A stretch of DNA of 64,000 nucleotides, taken from assembly GCF_030730905.1 (NCBI RefSeq), contig NZ_JAVAMP010000002.1:729482-793481 (forward strand), read 5' to 3'. Source of the DNA: Chengkuizengella axinellae. Its GTDB lineage: Bacteria > Bacillota > Bacilli > Paenibacillales > KCTC-33759. Every line of letters begins with the position of its first letter. Within the stretch, counting starts at the first letter, position 1. Positions 8,095 through 15,854 of this stretch are shown in pieces. The translations under genes were made by a program, and so were the position numbers. The notes under the pieces were generated by a model. That model saw only the letters and a list, made by a program, of their open reading frames with translations. It was not told the DNA's origin and searched no databases.

Positions 8095-9345
8095 TCACGA
8101 ATTGATCTTGGGTTTATTCTTCTTAAGTAGTAATAGATCAATGTACAACTGACATTTTATATAAAAATTATCAAAATCAATGGATGTTAATTCAATAATC
8201 TGTTTTAATCTATAGTTCATCGTATTAGGGTGAATAAAAAGTGCTTCAGCTGTCTTTTTTAATTTGCAGTTATTTTTCAAATAAATTTCTAAAGTTCGTA
8301 TTAGACTTGTATTGTTTTTCTCATCATACTTTTGTAACGTTGAAATCATATCATTTTCATACCGTTCTTGAATATTTCTCTCATGAATTGTAGAAATGTA
8401 ACGGTATATTCCTAAATCCTTATTTTCAATAGGTACTTCATGATCGTTTCGATCTACAAACTCTGTAGATTGAATCACCTCTAACGCCTCTACATAACTC
8501 TTTCTTAACTGTCCTAAGTATGTATATTCATTTCCCATGCCAATTAATAGCTTTTTTCTATAATCTTCACTTAATAAATCTCTTACATTGCGTATCAGCA
8601 TTCTAGCTTTGTCATAAGTATAATAAGATTGTTCTTTTTCAGTTCCAATGATAGCAATGATTTGATTGTTTTCATTTAATACAACGACTTCAGGTTTAGC
8701 TTTAAGAAACTCTTTATTTAGGATAGGTTTCATTTCTTCTAATTCTTCTCTGTCATGAGCTGAAAAAACTACTACTGTAAATCTAGTCGGCAAAGATATA
8801 TCTGAGGTTTTAGTGAATTTTAATATTTCTTCCTCATTGTAATCTTGATTTAACATTTCAAACATGATTTTCTCTTTTGTGTTTTGATTAGAGTTTTTAT
8901 CTTCAAAACGTTTATATAATAAAGCACCAACATGGTTTGATATATCTTTTAAGAAGAGCAGTTCCTCTTCATTTAAAATCATGTCTGTTTCTTGTACCCA
9001 AATGTATCCAAGAATTTGATTCTGATGTTTTGCGCTTACCACAATACGCTGATATAGTCCAAGTTCTTCAATTGGATTAATTCGAATAGGATCAGGATAT
9101 TTTTCTAATTGTCTGAAGATCCCATCCTTTTTTAGGCGATCTATTATAAATAGAGGGCATTTTTTTGATAAAATGGTTTTTTGCTGTGATGTATCAAAGT
9201 GATATGCGTATTTAGAACTGTAGGAAATTAATTCAAAATTTTTATTTTCAATGATGAGCGGTTTTTTTATAACTGAACTAATATATTCTGTAATATCATC
9301 AAGATCTTTTATTTTCATAGCATCGCTCAATGGATTTAATTCCAT
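8095..9345 (-). CDS. putR: PucR-family transcriptional activator of proline use (PutR-like)
   Basis: The 416-residue product has a GAF-like N-terminal sensing half and a C-terminal PucR-type helix-turn-helix (KLKKTAEALFIHPNTMNYRL, about residues 363-382). Length and layout match PutR of B. subtilis, which activates putBCP when proline is present. Its place after putB, pruA and putP on the same strand copies the B. subtilis order, which supports the call. The ATG follows AAAGGAG. A TTGTGT-N5-ACACAA palindrome upstream of the first operon gene is a plausible target. Confidence 0.85.
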   Translation of the reverse strand: MELNPLSDAMKIKDLDDITEYISSVIKKPLIIENKNFELISYSSKYAYHFDTSQQKTILSKKCPLFIIDRLKKDGIFRQLEKYPDPIRINPIEELGLYQRIVVSAKHQNQILGYIWVQETDMILNEEELLFLKDISNHVGALLYKRFEDKNSNQNTKEKIMFEMLNQDYNEEEILKFTKTSDISLPTRFTVVVFSAHDREELEEMKPILNKEFLKAKPEVVVLNENNQIIAIIGTEKEQSYYTYDKARMLIRNVRDLLSEDYRKKLLIGMGNEYTYLGQLRKSYVEALEVIQSTEFVDRNDHEVPIENKDLGIYRYISTIHERNIQERYENDMISTLQKYDEKNNTSLIRTLEIYLKNNCKLKKTAEALFIHPNTMNYRLKQIIELTSIDFDNFYIKCQLYIDLLLLKKNKPKINS

Positions 9346-9529
9346 AACTCCGCTCCTTTTTCATATAGTTCATCAGAAATACTTCATTCAAGCATTTATA
9401 CATTTATCATCATGAAAAGTATAGTAATTGTCAAGCTAATGTTATTATTTTTCGTTCTATTATTTAAATATCAATAAGATCGTTATGTGTTGGATTTAGA
9501 TGGAAACTTATGTGAACCAGATAGATTAA

Positions 9530-9715
9530 TTGATCAATTTGATGATTGTTCATAACAACACGAGAATCAATCCACAATTTGATGATAATATGTCTTACGT
9601 AAATGACGATATGACTGATGCAGGGCGAAATGTACCAGAAATTGGTCTGAAAATAAGAGTCATCAGTGAGAGTGAAGATCGTACGGCGGCTAAAATCTTA
9701 ATTTATTGTGATTAA
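9530..9715 (+). pseudogene. C-terminal remnant of an immune inhibitor A-like metalloprotease
   Basis: This short frame reads NPQFDDNMSYVNDDMTDAGR and NVPEIGLKIRVISESEDRTA before its stop. The pattern of a Tyr-containing Asp/Asn-rich turn, then AGR..P..GLKI.V..ES.D resembles the extreme C-terminus of secreted immune inhibitor A (M6) proteases of Bacillales. No ribosome binding site precedes it and the frame is closed by a TAA immediately upstream. I read it as the tail of a gene otherwise lost. Assignment rests on motif memory only. Confidence 0.4.
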
Positions 9716-9729
9716 TTAATAAATGAAAA

Positions 9730-9760
9730 AAATCTCTTGAGACATTGTCTTAAGAGATTT
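9730..9760. terminator. Bidirectional intrinsic terminator after putP
   Basis: A 14-bp stem (AAATCTCTT...AAGAGATTT with inner AGAC/GTCT) is flanked by A-rich sequence on the left and T-rich sequence on the right. It lies 26 bases past the putP stop and can serve both strands. Confidence 0.85.
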
Positions 9761-9786
9761 TTTGTTTTTTTCCTAAGAGCAAAACA

Positions 9787-11298
9787 CTATTTTGAACGAA
9801 GCATCTTTTCCATTTTGTTAAAATTGCTCGCAATACTGCTATCAGGAGCTTTTCCAATTAAACTAACGATCACAATTGCAAAAAAACCGAATATAAAACC
9901 AGGAACAATTTCATATAAGTCAAAAGGAATAGTTGCTTCTTGAATAACAACACCTGCATCATTTAATTTAGGGGTTGATAACATTTTCCATATTACAACT
10001 GTAGCTGCACCCACAATCATACCACTTAGAGCTCCATTTCGAGTCATTCTTTTCCAGAATAGTGAGAGTATAATGATGGGACCGAAGGCAGCACCAAAAC
10101 CTGCCCATGCATAACTAACAAGGTCTAACACGGAGCTTTCTGGGTCAAAGGCAAGGAATATGGCTATTAGCGCGATGATCAGTACAGAAATTCTACCGAC
10201 CCATATAAGTTCTTTGGAGGAAGCGGAAGGTCGTATTAATACTTTGTAAAAATCCTCAGCAATAGCACTCGAGGATACAAGCAACTGAGAATCGATCGTA
10301 CTCATTATTGCAGATAAAATTGCGGCAAGTAAAAATCCAGAAACAACGGGGTGAAATAGTACATTTGCTGCTTCAATAAAAACGGTTTCGGAATCTACAA
10401 GTGGGGTGCCAGTAAAATAGGCTATACCTACAAAACCTGTAAAAATGGCACCAAATAAAGAGACGACCATCCATGACATCCCTATGAATCTTGCTTTAGG
10501 AATTTCTCTATGATTTTTCACTGACATGAATCTTGCTAGAATATGTGGTTGGCCAAAATAACCTAATCCCCAGGCCATCAATGAAATTATACCTAGGAAA
10601 CCAATTCCACTAAAAACATCTAACTTCTCTGCATCAAGTTCTCCAATTCTTTGTACGGTTTCATTCCATCCGCCCATTTCTAATATCATAACAACAGGAA
10701 CAACAGCTAGCGCCAAAAACATTAAAATTCCTTGGAAAAAATCTGTCCAACTGACGGCAAGAAAACCGCCCAATAAAGTATATGAAATGATTACTGCGGC
10801 TCCAATCCAAAGTGCAAGTTGATATTCTAAGCCAAAGGTGTTCTCAAATAATAGAGCCCCTCCAACAAGACCAGATGAAGTATAGAAAGTAAAGAACAAT
10901 AAAATCACAAAAGCAGAAATGATACGCAGAAGTTTTGAGGAATCATTGAAGCGATTTTCAAAAAAATCAGGAATGGTAATTGAATCGTTGGCTACTTCTG
11001 TATAAACGCGAAGTCTTTTTGCAACAAATTGCCAATTTAAGTATGCTCCTATAGCTAAACCAACACAGATCCAAGTTGCTTGCATTCCAGCTGCATAGGC
11101 ATACCCAGGTAATCCTAATAACAACCAACCACTCATATCTGAGGCACCGGCACTTAAAGCAGCAACACCTCCGCCTAACCTTCTTCCACCTAATACATAA
11201 TCAGATAGGTCAGTTGTTTTTTTGTAAGCTGACCAGCCAATAATTAACATTCCTATTAAGTAAATGATAAATGTTGTTAATGTTGCACTACTAATCAT
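9787..11298 (-). CDS. putP: Sodium/proline symporter PutP
   Basis: The 503-residue product is a sodium:solute symporter with about 13 membrane helices. It has the family hallmarks GASDMSGWLLLGLPG near residue 52 and WAGFGAAFGPIIILSLFWKR near residue 395. It brings proline into the cell with sodium. It lies downstream of the two proline-degrading enzymes and upstream of the PutR-like regulator, as in the B. subtilis put region. A tiny membrane protein gene ends just before its start, and the ribosome binding site (GAAAGGAG) lies inside that small gene, suggesting translational coupling. Confidence 0.93.
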   Translation of the reverse strand: MISSATLTTFIIYLIGMLIIGWSAYKKTTDLSDYVLGGRRLGGGVAALSAGASDMSGWLLLGLPGYAYAAGMQATWICVGLAIGAYLNWQFVAKRLRVYTEVANDSITIPDFFENRFNDSSKLLRIISAFVILLFFTFYTSSGLVGGALLFENTFGLEYQLALWIGAAVIISYTLLGGFLAVSWTDFFQGILMFLALAVVPVVMILEMGGWNETVQRIGELDAEKLDVFSGIGFLGIISLMAWGLGYFGQPHILARFMSVKNHREIPKARFIGMSWMVVSLFGAIFTGFVGIAYFTGTPLVDSETVFIEAANVLFHPVVSGFLLAAILSAIMSTIDSQLLVSSSAIAEDFYKVLIRPSASSKELIWVGRISVLIIALIAIFLAFDPESSVLDLVSYAWAGFGAAFGPIIILSLFWKRMTRNGALSGMIVGAATVVIWKMLSTPKLNDAGVVIQEATIPFDLYEIVPGFIFGFFAIVIVSLIGKAPDSSIASNFNKMEKMLRSK

Positions 11299-11299
11299 A

Positions 11300-11404
11300 T
11301 TAATGTCTCCTTTCTTTCAAATAAGAAATCACACTAAGAATTACAAGCAATGGCATTGGAACGAGCAGCCAAAACCATGTTGCAGCAGTTAAGCCATAGT
11401 CCAC
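11300..11404 (-). CDS. 34-residue membrane protein preceding PutP (symporter small accessory-like)
   Basis: A GTG at 11402-11404 is preceded by a perfect AGGAGGTG (11411-11418 on the top strand as CACCTCCT). It encodes 34 residues with one membrane helix: MDYGLTAATWFWLLVPMPLL and a basic tail ending KERRH. The stop lies 1 base from the putP ATG. Very short single-helix proteins directly upstream of sodium:solute symporters are known in Bacillales as symporter small accessory proteins, and this one fits by size and place. A subunit or stabilising role is inference. Confidence 0.75.
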   Translation of the reverse strand: MDYGLTAATWFWLLVPMPLLVILSVISYLKERRH

Positions 11405-11488
11405 TAGATTCACCTCCTAAGGTGTAGTCGCTTTCAATATATTGTATGAAAAATAGTCCTACCCTTATGATAGAACAAAAAATGAAAA

Positions 11489-11528
11489 AGCTACCTTGAA
11501 GGATTTTATATTAACCTTCAAGGTAGCT
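11489..11528 (-). terminator. Intrinsic terminator after pruA
   Basis: AGCTACCTTGAAGG (11489-11502) pairs perfectly with CCTTCAAGGTAGCT (11515-11528). On the minus strand it is followed by CTTTTTCATTTTTT. It lies about 185 bases beyond the pruA stop and separates that gene from the putP pair. Confidence 0.88.
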
Positions 11529-11564
11529 AGTAATTGATCTATATAAATGGTCGATTGTAATCAG

Positions 11565-11660
11565 CCACTTCCATGTGACCACTCCGATACCAGTTCATCC
11601 AAGAACTGGGACTCTAAAGGAGTTCTCACTTTTTGGGGTATTTGTTGTTCCGAGTCCCGA
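11565..11660 (-). other. Hairpin-rich 3' region of the pruA transcript
   Basis: Between the pruA stop and its terminator lie CCAGTTC/GAACTGG (11590-11596 with 11603-11609, 6-base loop) and GGGACTC/GAGTCCC (11608-11614 with 11652-11658). No coding frame is supported here. A structured 3' untranslated region or small RNA is possible, and no known family is recognised. Confidence 0.4.
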
Positions 11661-11712
11661 AAAAGTAATAGGATTAAGCATTGAAACTTTTAGCTTCACT
11701 TTTTTGGGTTTA

Positions 11713-13263
11713 CTAAAGTGTTTCGCTGATTGTCTTAGGCAGCATATGTTGAATTAGATAATCAGGTCCACCTGCTTTGGAATCAGTACCTGACATATTG
11801 AATCCGCCAAATGGTTGGTAACCAACAATAGCACCAGTACAAGTACGGTTAAAGTATAAGTTTCCTACATAGAAGTTTTGTTTAGCATATTCGATGTGCT
11901 CACGATCATTTGAAATTAATGCACCTGTTAAACCATATTCTGTATTATTTGCAATATCAATCGCTTCTTCAAAATCTTTTGCTTTAGCAAATGCAACAAC
12001 AGGTCCGAAAATTTCCTCTTGCATGATTCTTGCTTCAGGATCAACATCAGCAATAATCGTTGGTTCGATAAAGTACCCTTTAGAAGGATCTCCATTACCG
12101 CCAAATACAACACGACCTTCTTCTTTTCCAATTTGGATATAGGACATAATTTTATCAAAGGAAGCTTGATCAATAACCGGTCCCATATATGTGTTATAAT
12201 CTGTTGGATCTCCAACTACTTTATCTTTTGCAATTTCAATTACACGGTTTAATACTTCATCATATACATCTTGGTGAATTACTGCACGAGAGCCAGCAGA
12301 GCATTTTTGACCAGAGAATCCAAAAGCAGATCTGAATATAGATTCTGCAGCCACTTCCAAGTCAGCATTCTTATCTACTACTACAGTATCTTTACCACCC
12401 ATTTCAATGATCGTTCTTTTTAGCCAAATTTGACCAGGATTCAATTTTGATGCTCGATCAAAAATGCGAGTACCTACTTCACGAGAACCTGTAAAAGTAA
12501 TTAAGCTTGTTTTTGGATGGTCAACTAAATAGTCTCCAACTTCCGCACCACTACCTGGACAGAAATTAACTACACCTTTAGGAAGACCTGCTTCCTCTAA
12601 AACTTCAATGAATTTATAAGCAACTACAGGTGTAGTACTTGCTGGTTTAAGTACAACTGTATTTCCGGTTACGACAGGAGCAACAGTAGTTCCTGCCATA
12701 ATTGCAAATGGGAAGTTCCAAGGAGAAATAACGACTGTAACACCCATAGGTGTATAAACGTATTTATTGTATTCACCATCACGGCTTAATACAGGTGTTC
12801 CATCTTTTAATCTGATCATTTCTCGAGCATAATATTCCAAGAAGTCAATCGCTTCTGCTGTATCCGCATCAGCTTCATTCCATGGCTTACCAGATTCTTT
12901 AATTAGTAGTGCAGAGAATTCAGCTTTTCTTCTGCGGATGATCGCAGCAGCACGGAATAATATATCAGCGCGTGCTTCAGGTTTCCACGTTTTCCAAGTT
13001 TTAAACGCTGCTTCTGCTGCAATAATAGCTTCCCCTGCGAGTTCTTTGTTTGCTTTAGAAACTGTACCTATGATTTCTTCTTTATTTGCTGGATTGTAGG
13101 AAACAATTTTGCTTTCCGTTTTAATTCGTTCACCATTTATGATAAGCTCATAGTCATTGCCGAATTCTTCCTCAACTTGCTGCAATGCAGCTTTCATTTC
13201 TTGATTGTTTTTTTCTAAAGAAAAATCTAAGAATGGTTCATGTTTATATGGTCTCATAATCAT
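11713..13263 (-). CDS. pruA: L-glutamate gamma-semialdehyde (1-pyrroline-5-carboxylate) dehydrogenase
   Basis: The 516-residue product is an NAD-dependent aldehyde dehydrogenase of the RocA/PutC type, which oxidises glutamate semialdehyde to glutamate, the second step of proline breakdown. The N-terminus [11 protein letters not shown] matches that subgroup. The active-site Glu is in IEMGGKD (near residue 288) and the catalytic Cys in GQKCSAGSR (near residue 320). The length equals the family norm. The ATG at 13263 has AAGGAG 5 bases ahead. It follows the proline dehydrogenase gene by 72 bases. Confidence 0.95.
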   Translation of the reverse strand: MIMRPYKHEPFLDFSLEKNNQEMKAALQQVEEEFGNDYELIINGERIKTESKIVSYNPANKEEIIGTVSKANKELAGEAIIAAEAAFKTWKTWKPEARADILFRAAAIIRRRKAEFSALLIKESGKPWNEADADTAEAIDFLEYYAREMIRLKDGTPVLSRDGEYNKYVYTPMGVTVVISPWNFPFAIMAGTTVAPVVTGNTVVLKPASTTPVVAYKFIEVLEEAGLPKGVVNFCPGSGAEVGDYLVDHPKTSLITFTGSREVGTRIFDRASKLNPGQIWLKRTIIEMGGKDTVVVDKNADLEVAAESIFRSAFGFSGQKCSAGSRAVIHQDVYDEVLNRVIEIAKDKVVGDPTDYNTYMGPVIDQASFDKIMSYIQIGKEEGRVVFGGNGDPSKGYFIEPTIIADVDPEARIMQEEIFGPVVAFAKAKDFEEAIDIANNTEYGLTGALISNDREHIEYAKQNFYVGNLYFNRTCTGAIVGYQPFGGFNMSGTDSKAGGPDYLIQHMLPKTISETL

Positions 13264-13292
13264 TTTTCTCCTTTTATGGGCATTATTTATTT

Positions 13293-13310
13293 AGTTTAAA
13301 CATTTAAACT
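13293..13310 (-). promoter_or_regulatory. Perfect palindrome between putB and pruA
   Basis: AGTTTAAA-CA-TTTAAACT is an 8-bp inverted repeat with a 2-base centre in the 72-base gap. It could be an operator or an RNA stem that adjusts pruA relative to putB. No binding protein can be named. Confidence 0.35.
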
Positions 13311-13335
13311 CTTTTCGAAAACTAGATCACAAGAA

Positions 13336-14253
13336 TTAGCTTCTAAACATTCCTTTTGCTACGAATGCTACGTTAGCAGGTCTTTCTGCAAGTCTTCTCA
13401 TAAAGTAACCATACCAATCGTTCCCGTAAGGCACATACACCCGCATTTTATATCCTTGTTTAACAAGATCTAGTTGTGTTTGTGTTCTCATACCGTATAA
13501 CATTTGAAATTCAAATAAATCACGGCTGATATTATTTTCTTCAGCAAATTGTTTGGTAAAGTTAATGATTTGATCATCATGACTTGCTACCGCTGTATAA
13601 TTTCCATTCGTGAGATGGTCTTTTATCATTTGTTTAAGATTGTCATCCACGTCTTTTTTATCTGGATATGCCACATCAGCAGATTCTTTATACGCACCTT
13701 TTACAAGACGTAAGTTAGGCAATAGTTTTTTTAGATCATTGATATCATCTCTTGATCGATACAAATACGATTGGATAACGGTTCCCACATTATCAAATTC
13801 AGTCTTTAATCCTTTGAAAATGTCTAATGTTCCTTGACATCTCACCTCATCCTCCATATCAATGGTAACAAAGACACCATGCTTTTGAGCTTCTGTTAAT
13901 ATGTTTCTCATATTCTCAAAAACCAAATGATGATCGATGTCTAGACCTAGAGATGTGAGTTTTACTGAAGTCTGTGCATCTAATTTTTCTTTAGCTATGG
14001 TTTGGATTGTATGAATTTCCTGTGCTGTTCTTTCACGTGTTTCATCAACAGAATTAACAAATTCACCAAGATGGTCTACAGTAGTGCAAAGACCTCTGTT
14101 ATTTAAGTTTTTAATAACTGAAACTGTACGATCAAAATCTATTCCCCCAACCACTTTCGAAGCACCGAATTTTAACCCATATCGTTTTGCCATTTTGTTT
14201 AATGATTTATTTTTAGATAAGTATAAGAAAAAGTTTCTAGATAGCGCTTCCAC
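13336..14253 (-). CDS. putB: Proline dehydrogenase
   Basis: The 305-residue product matches the stand-alone FAD-dependent proline dehydrogenase of Bacillus (about 303 residues), which oxidises proline to pyrroline-5-carboxylate and passes electrons to the membrane. Typical stretches include TVDHLGEFVNS, VTIDMEDEVRCQ, LRLVKGAYKES and the substrate-binding MRRLAERP near the C-terminus. I place the start at the GTG at 14253 with TAAGGAGG ahead. It is the first gene of the put block. A promoter and a PutR-like palindrome lie upstream. Confidence 0.95.
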   Translation of the reverse strand: MEALSRNFFLYLSKNKSLNKMAKRYGLKFGASKVVGGIDFDRTVSVIKNLNNRGLCTTVDHLGEFVNSVDETRERTAQEIHTIQTIAKEKLDAQTSVKLTSLGLDIDHHLVFENMRNILTEAQKHGVFVTIDMEDEVRCQGTLDIFKGLKTEFDNVGTVIQSYLYRSRDDINDLKKLLPNLRLVKGAYKESADVAYPDKKDVDDNLKQMIKDHLTNGNYTAVASHDDQIINFTKQFAEENNISRDLFEFQMLYGMRTQTQLDLVKQGYKMRVYVPYGNDWYGYFMRRLAERPANVAFVAKGMFRS

Positions 14254-14330
14254 AATATTAACCTCCTTACAAGAATCGTACAGATGATGTTGTGATGCTG
14301 CTCATAAAAATGATCAGGAACTATAACTTT

Positions 14331-14360
14331 ATTATATGATTTGCCTGATTTCCTTAACAA
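14331..14360 (-). promoter_or_regulatory. putB promoter (sigma-A type)
   Basis: On the minus strand, TTGTTA (14360-14355) and TATAAT (14336-14331) are separated by 18 bases. Transcription would begin near 14324, about 70 bases before the putB start codon. Confidence 0.6.
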
Positions 14361-14389
14361 TGTGTAGGGAATACAAGAATATCGCATGT

Positions 14390-14412
14390 CTGTTGTGTGT
14401 TATACACAACAG
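14390..14412 (-). promoter_or_regulatory. Putative PutR-binding palindrome
   Basis: CTGTTGTGT-GTTAT-ACACAACAG is a perfect 9-bp inverted repeat. Its core TTGTGT-N5-ACACAA has the same spacing as the TTGTGG-N5-CCACAA site I recall for B. subtilis PutR. It is centred about 77 bases upstream of the inferred putB start site, a typical place for an activator. Confidence 0.6.
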
Positions 14413-14449
14413 ATAAATATGAAGTGGAAATAAAAGAAGAAAGATTATG

Positions 14450-14470
14450 ATGTTTTCTTTAAGAAAACAT
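14450..14470. promoter_or_regulatory. Palindrome between divergent putB and toxin genes
   Basis: ATGTTTTCTT-T-AAGAAAACAT is a 10-bp perfect inverted repeat with a 1-base centre. It does not fit CodY or TnrA spacing. It may be an operator for either divergent transcript. Confidence 0.35.
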
Positions 14471-14514
14471 AGTTAAATACACATAAAACAAGCGTTCGCC
14501 TCAATAAAATGTGG

Positions 14515-14520
14515 TATAAT
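14515..14520 (+). promoter_or_regulatory. Extended -10 promoter of the toxin mRNA
   Basis: TGGTATAAT (14512-14520) is a TG-N-TATAAT extended -10. The -35 region is weak, as is common with this promoter type. It points at the small toxin gene. Confidence 0.6.
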
Positions 14521-14561
14521 ATGTAAGCAATGGAATAGAGCACTCACTGGTGATTGGCCAT

Positions 14562-14577
14562 CTCCTTAAGAAAGGAG
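14562..14577 (+). promoter_or_regulatory. Stem that hides the toxin ribosome binding site
   Basis: CTCCTT (14562-14567) can pair with AAGGAG (14572-14577), which is the core of the toxin's AAAGGAGGTG site. Such occlusion of the ribosome binding site is common in type I toxin mRNAs. Confidence 0.5.
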
Positions 14578-14585
14578 GTGTTGCC

Positions 14586-14669
14586 ATGGAAATAAATGAT
14601 GCATTGGTTTTGATGATCATGTTCAGTATGCTTATTCTAACTTTATTGACATACCTCAAAAAAAAATAA
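14586..14669 (+). CDS. Type I toxin, putative holin-like small hydrophobic peptide
   Basis: The 27-residue peptide MEINDALVLMIMFSMLILTL ends in LTYLKKK. It is one membrane helix with a charged tail, as in the TxpA/BsrE/BsrG-type and 'putative holin-like toxin' families of Bacillales. An AAAGGAGGTG site lies 5 bases before the ATG. Its 3' end and trailer overlap an RNA apparently read from the other strand. The peptide is expected to harm the cell membrane when made without its antisense RNA. No known toxin was compared base by base. Confidence 0.75.
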   Translation: MEINDALVLMIMFSMLILTLLTYLKKK

Positions 14670-14802
14670 CCTCCCAAATACCCAGACTATAAGATGGGAG
14701 GCCATTTATACTGTATCCGATCACCCTGAGGCAATCATTGTAGGACCGTGGATGCTGGCACATCTGCGGTCTTTAATTAGTTTATTCATACATTCATCAT
14801 CT
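14660..14802 (-). ncRNA. Putative antisense antitoxin RNA
   Basis: On the minus strand TGATAAAAT (around 14814-14809) gives an extended -10. About 140 bases later a stem formed by CCTCCCA (14670-14676) and TGGGAGG (14695-14701) is followed by TTATTTTTTTTT. This would produce an RNA overlapping the toxin's 3' coding end and trailer, the usual type I antitoxin arrangement. The T run of the terminator is the complement of the toxin's terminal Lys codons. Confidence 0.6.
14744..14771 (+). terminator. Terminator of the toxin mRNA
   Basis: GACCGTGGATG (14744-14754) pairs with CATCTGCGGTC (14761-14771) apart from two internal mismatches, with loop CTGGCA, and is followed by TTTAATTAGTTTATT. The stem also lies inside the antitoxin RNA on the other strand. 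Confidence 0.6.
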
Positions 14803-14819
14803 GATACTATTTTATCACG

Positions 14820-14947
14820 ATTCATCTAACTTTCATTGAGGAAATGAGAAATCATTATTGAAAAAGGTGTACTTTATCATAACGATGTCATTAGACTAAT
14901 AGCAGTAGTGGCGATTATTCTGACAAAATATATAGAGTTAGAGGGGG
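14820..14947 (+). other. Short tract ahead of a terminator, no gene supported
   Basis: A terminator at 14948 implies a transcript crossing this tract. A frame near 14880-14970 encodes a hydrophobic stretch (RLIAVVAIILTKYIELEGEE) but it lacks a convincing start. I leave it unassigned. Confidence 0.3.
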
Positions 14948-14966
14948 AGGAGATTATGTATCTCCT
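14948..14966 (+). terminator. Intrinsic terminator
   Basis: AGGAGAT (14948-14954), loop TATGT, ATCTCCT (14960-14966), then TCTTTTTT. It insulates the bacilysin-like locus from upstream transcription. Confidence 0.75.
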
Positions 14967-15069
14967 TCTTTTTTAACTTTATTAAATATTTCCAATCTAC
15001 CATTGGTATAATCTTTATTATTTTACATAAAAACAACACAGAGTTAATAAATGTATAATATTCTTTATG

Positions 15070-15098
15070 TTGACAAAACCATTGGAAAAATTTATGAT
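15070..15098 (+). promoter_or_regulatory. Sigma-A promoter of the bacilysin-like locus
   Basis: TTGACA (15070-15075) and TATGAT (15093-15098) are separated by 17 bases. The near-consensus promoter drives the chimeric gene and probably bacF. Confidence 0.7.
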
Positions 15099-15177
15099 TT
15101 TAAAGGTGAATATTTTCCAATTTATGCATTCAAAGAAAGGAATTGTATCAAAAGGTTGGTAATAAAAAAAATAAAAA

Positions 15178-15837
15178 ATGGTGATAGGATTGGTAACTAT
15201 TAAAAACATTACAATTCAGGCGTTAACTTTAAAAACAAAAGTCATCAGTGTAGGTACTCTCGGACCAGAAGGAACTAGTAGTGAGTATGCAGCAATAGCA
15301 TTCTCAAACAATTATTTGGCTAATCAAGGTTATAAAAGCGACATTGTTCTTTCTGATACGTTTGAAGAAAGTTTGACAAAACTAGTGGATAGAACGCTAG
15401 ATTACGTCATTGTTCCTCATGCATATGACGGGATTAAGAATTTTTATATGAGGCCTGAAATTGATTTGTTTCAACTATTTAGATGTGATACCCCTATGTA
15501 CGGATTAGCAGTTAGGCCCGATTATCATTTTCATTATGATTCCCTCGATAATGAAACGGTTGTTACACATCCTGCTCCTATTAATCTAGTTAAATATGGC
15601 GAAGTAATTGCAAAAGTGAAAGTACAAGAAAACGCAGCCAATGAAATGCAAGGTAGGATATTTGCTGTTTCAGAAGCGCTTATTGGATTAAGTATTTCTA
15701 TAGGTTCTACTTTGATAAACTTTATAACCCCTTCCGTTATTATCGGCATCGTAACTTTGATTATGATTGGACTAACATTACATACAATTGTGGTAAATAA
15801 TTTATTTCTCCAAAAATCTAAAAAAGTTGAGTTATAG
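15178..15837 (+). pseudogene. bacA: BacA-MFS exporter chimera left by a deletion
   Basis: Residues about 23-140 of the 219 match BacA, the prephenate decarboxylase of bacilysin synthesis: VGTLGPEGTSSEYAA, YVIVPHAYDGIKNFYMRP, FRCDTPMYGLAVRP and HPAPINLVKY. At about residue 141 (near base 15600) the sequence switches to VKVQENAANEMQGRIFAVSE plus two membrane helices, the C-terminal end of an MFS transporter such as BacE. The last third of BacA and the start of the transporter are missing. In B. subtilis bacB, bacC and bacD lie between these two genes. A start at TTG 15190 would fit BacA better than ATG 15178. Confidence 0.75.
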
Positions 15838-15854
15838 GGGGAGGTACAATAGTT

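Noticed and set aside
9478..9553. Frame reading RYVLDLDGNLCEPDRLIDQF
   Set aside because: Protein-like but only 25 codons, no start signal and no recognised family.
14450..14470. CodY or TnrA site upstream of putB
   Set aside because: The TTTTC...GAAAA arms are 5 bases apart instead of 1 as in CodY, and the total length does not fit the 17-base TnrA box.
15018..15209. 63-codon minus-strand frame before the bacA-like gene
   Set aside because: It runs against the promoter and leader of the bacilysin-like locus, has Phe/Ile-rich composition and no ribosome binding site.
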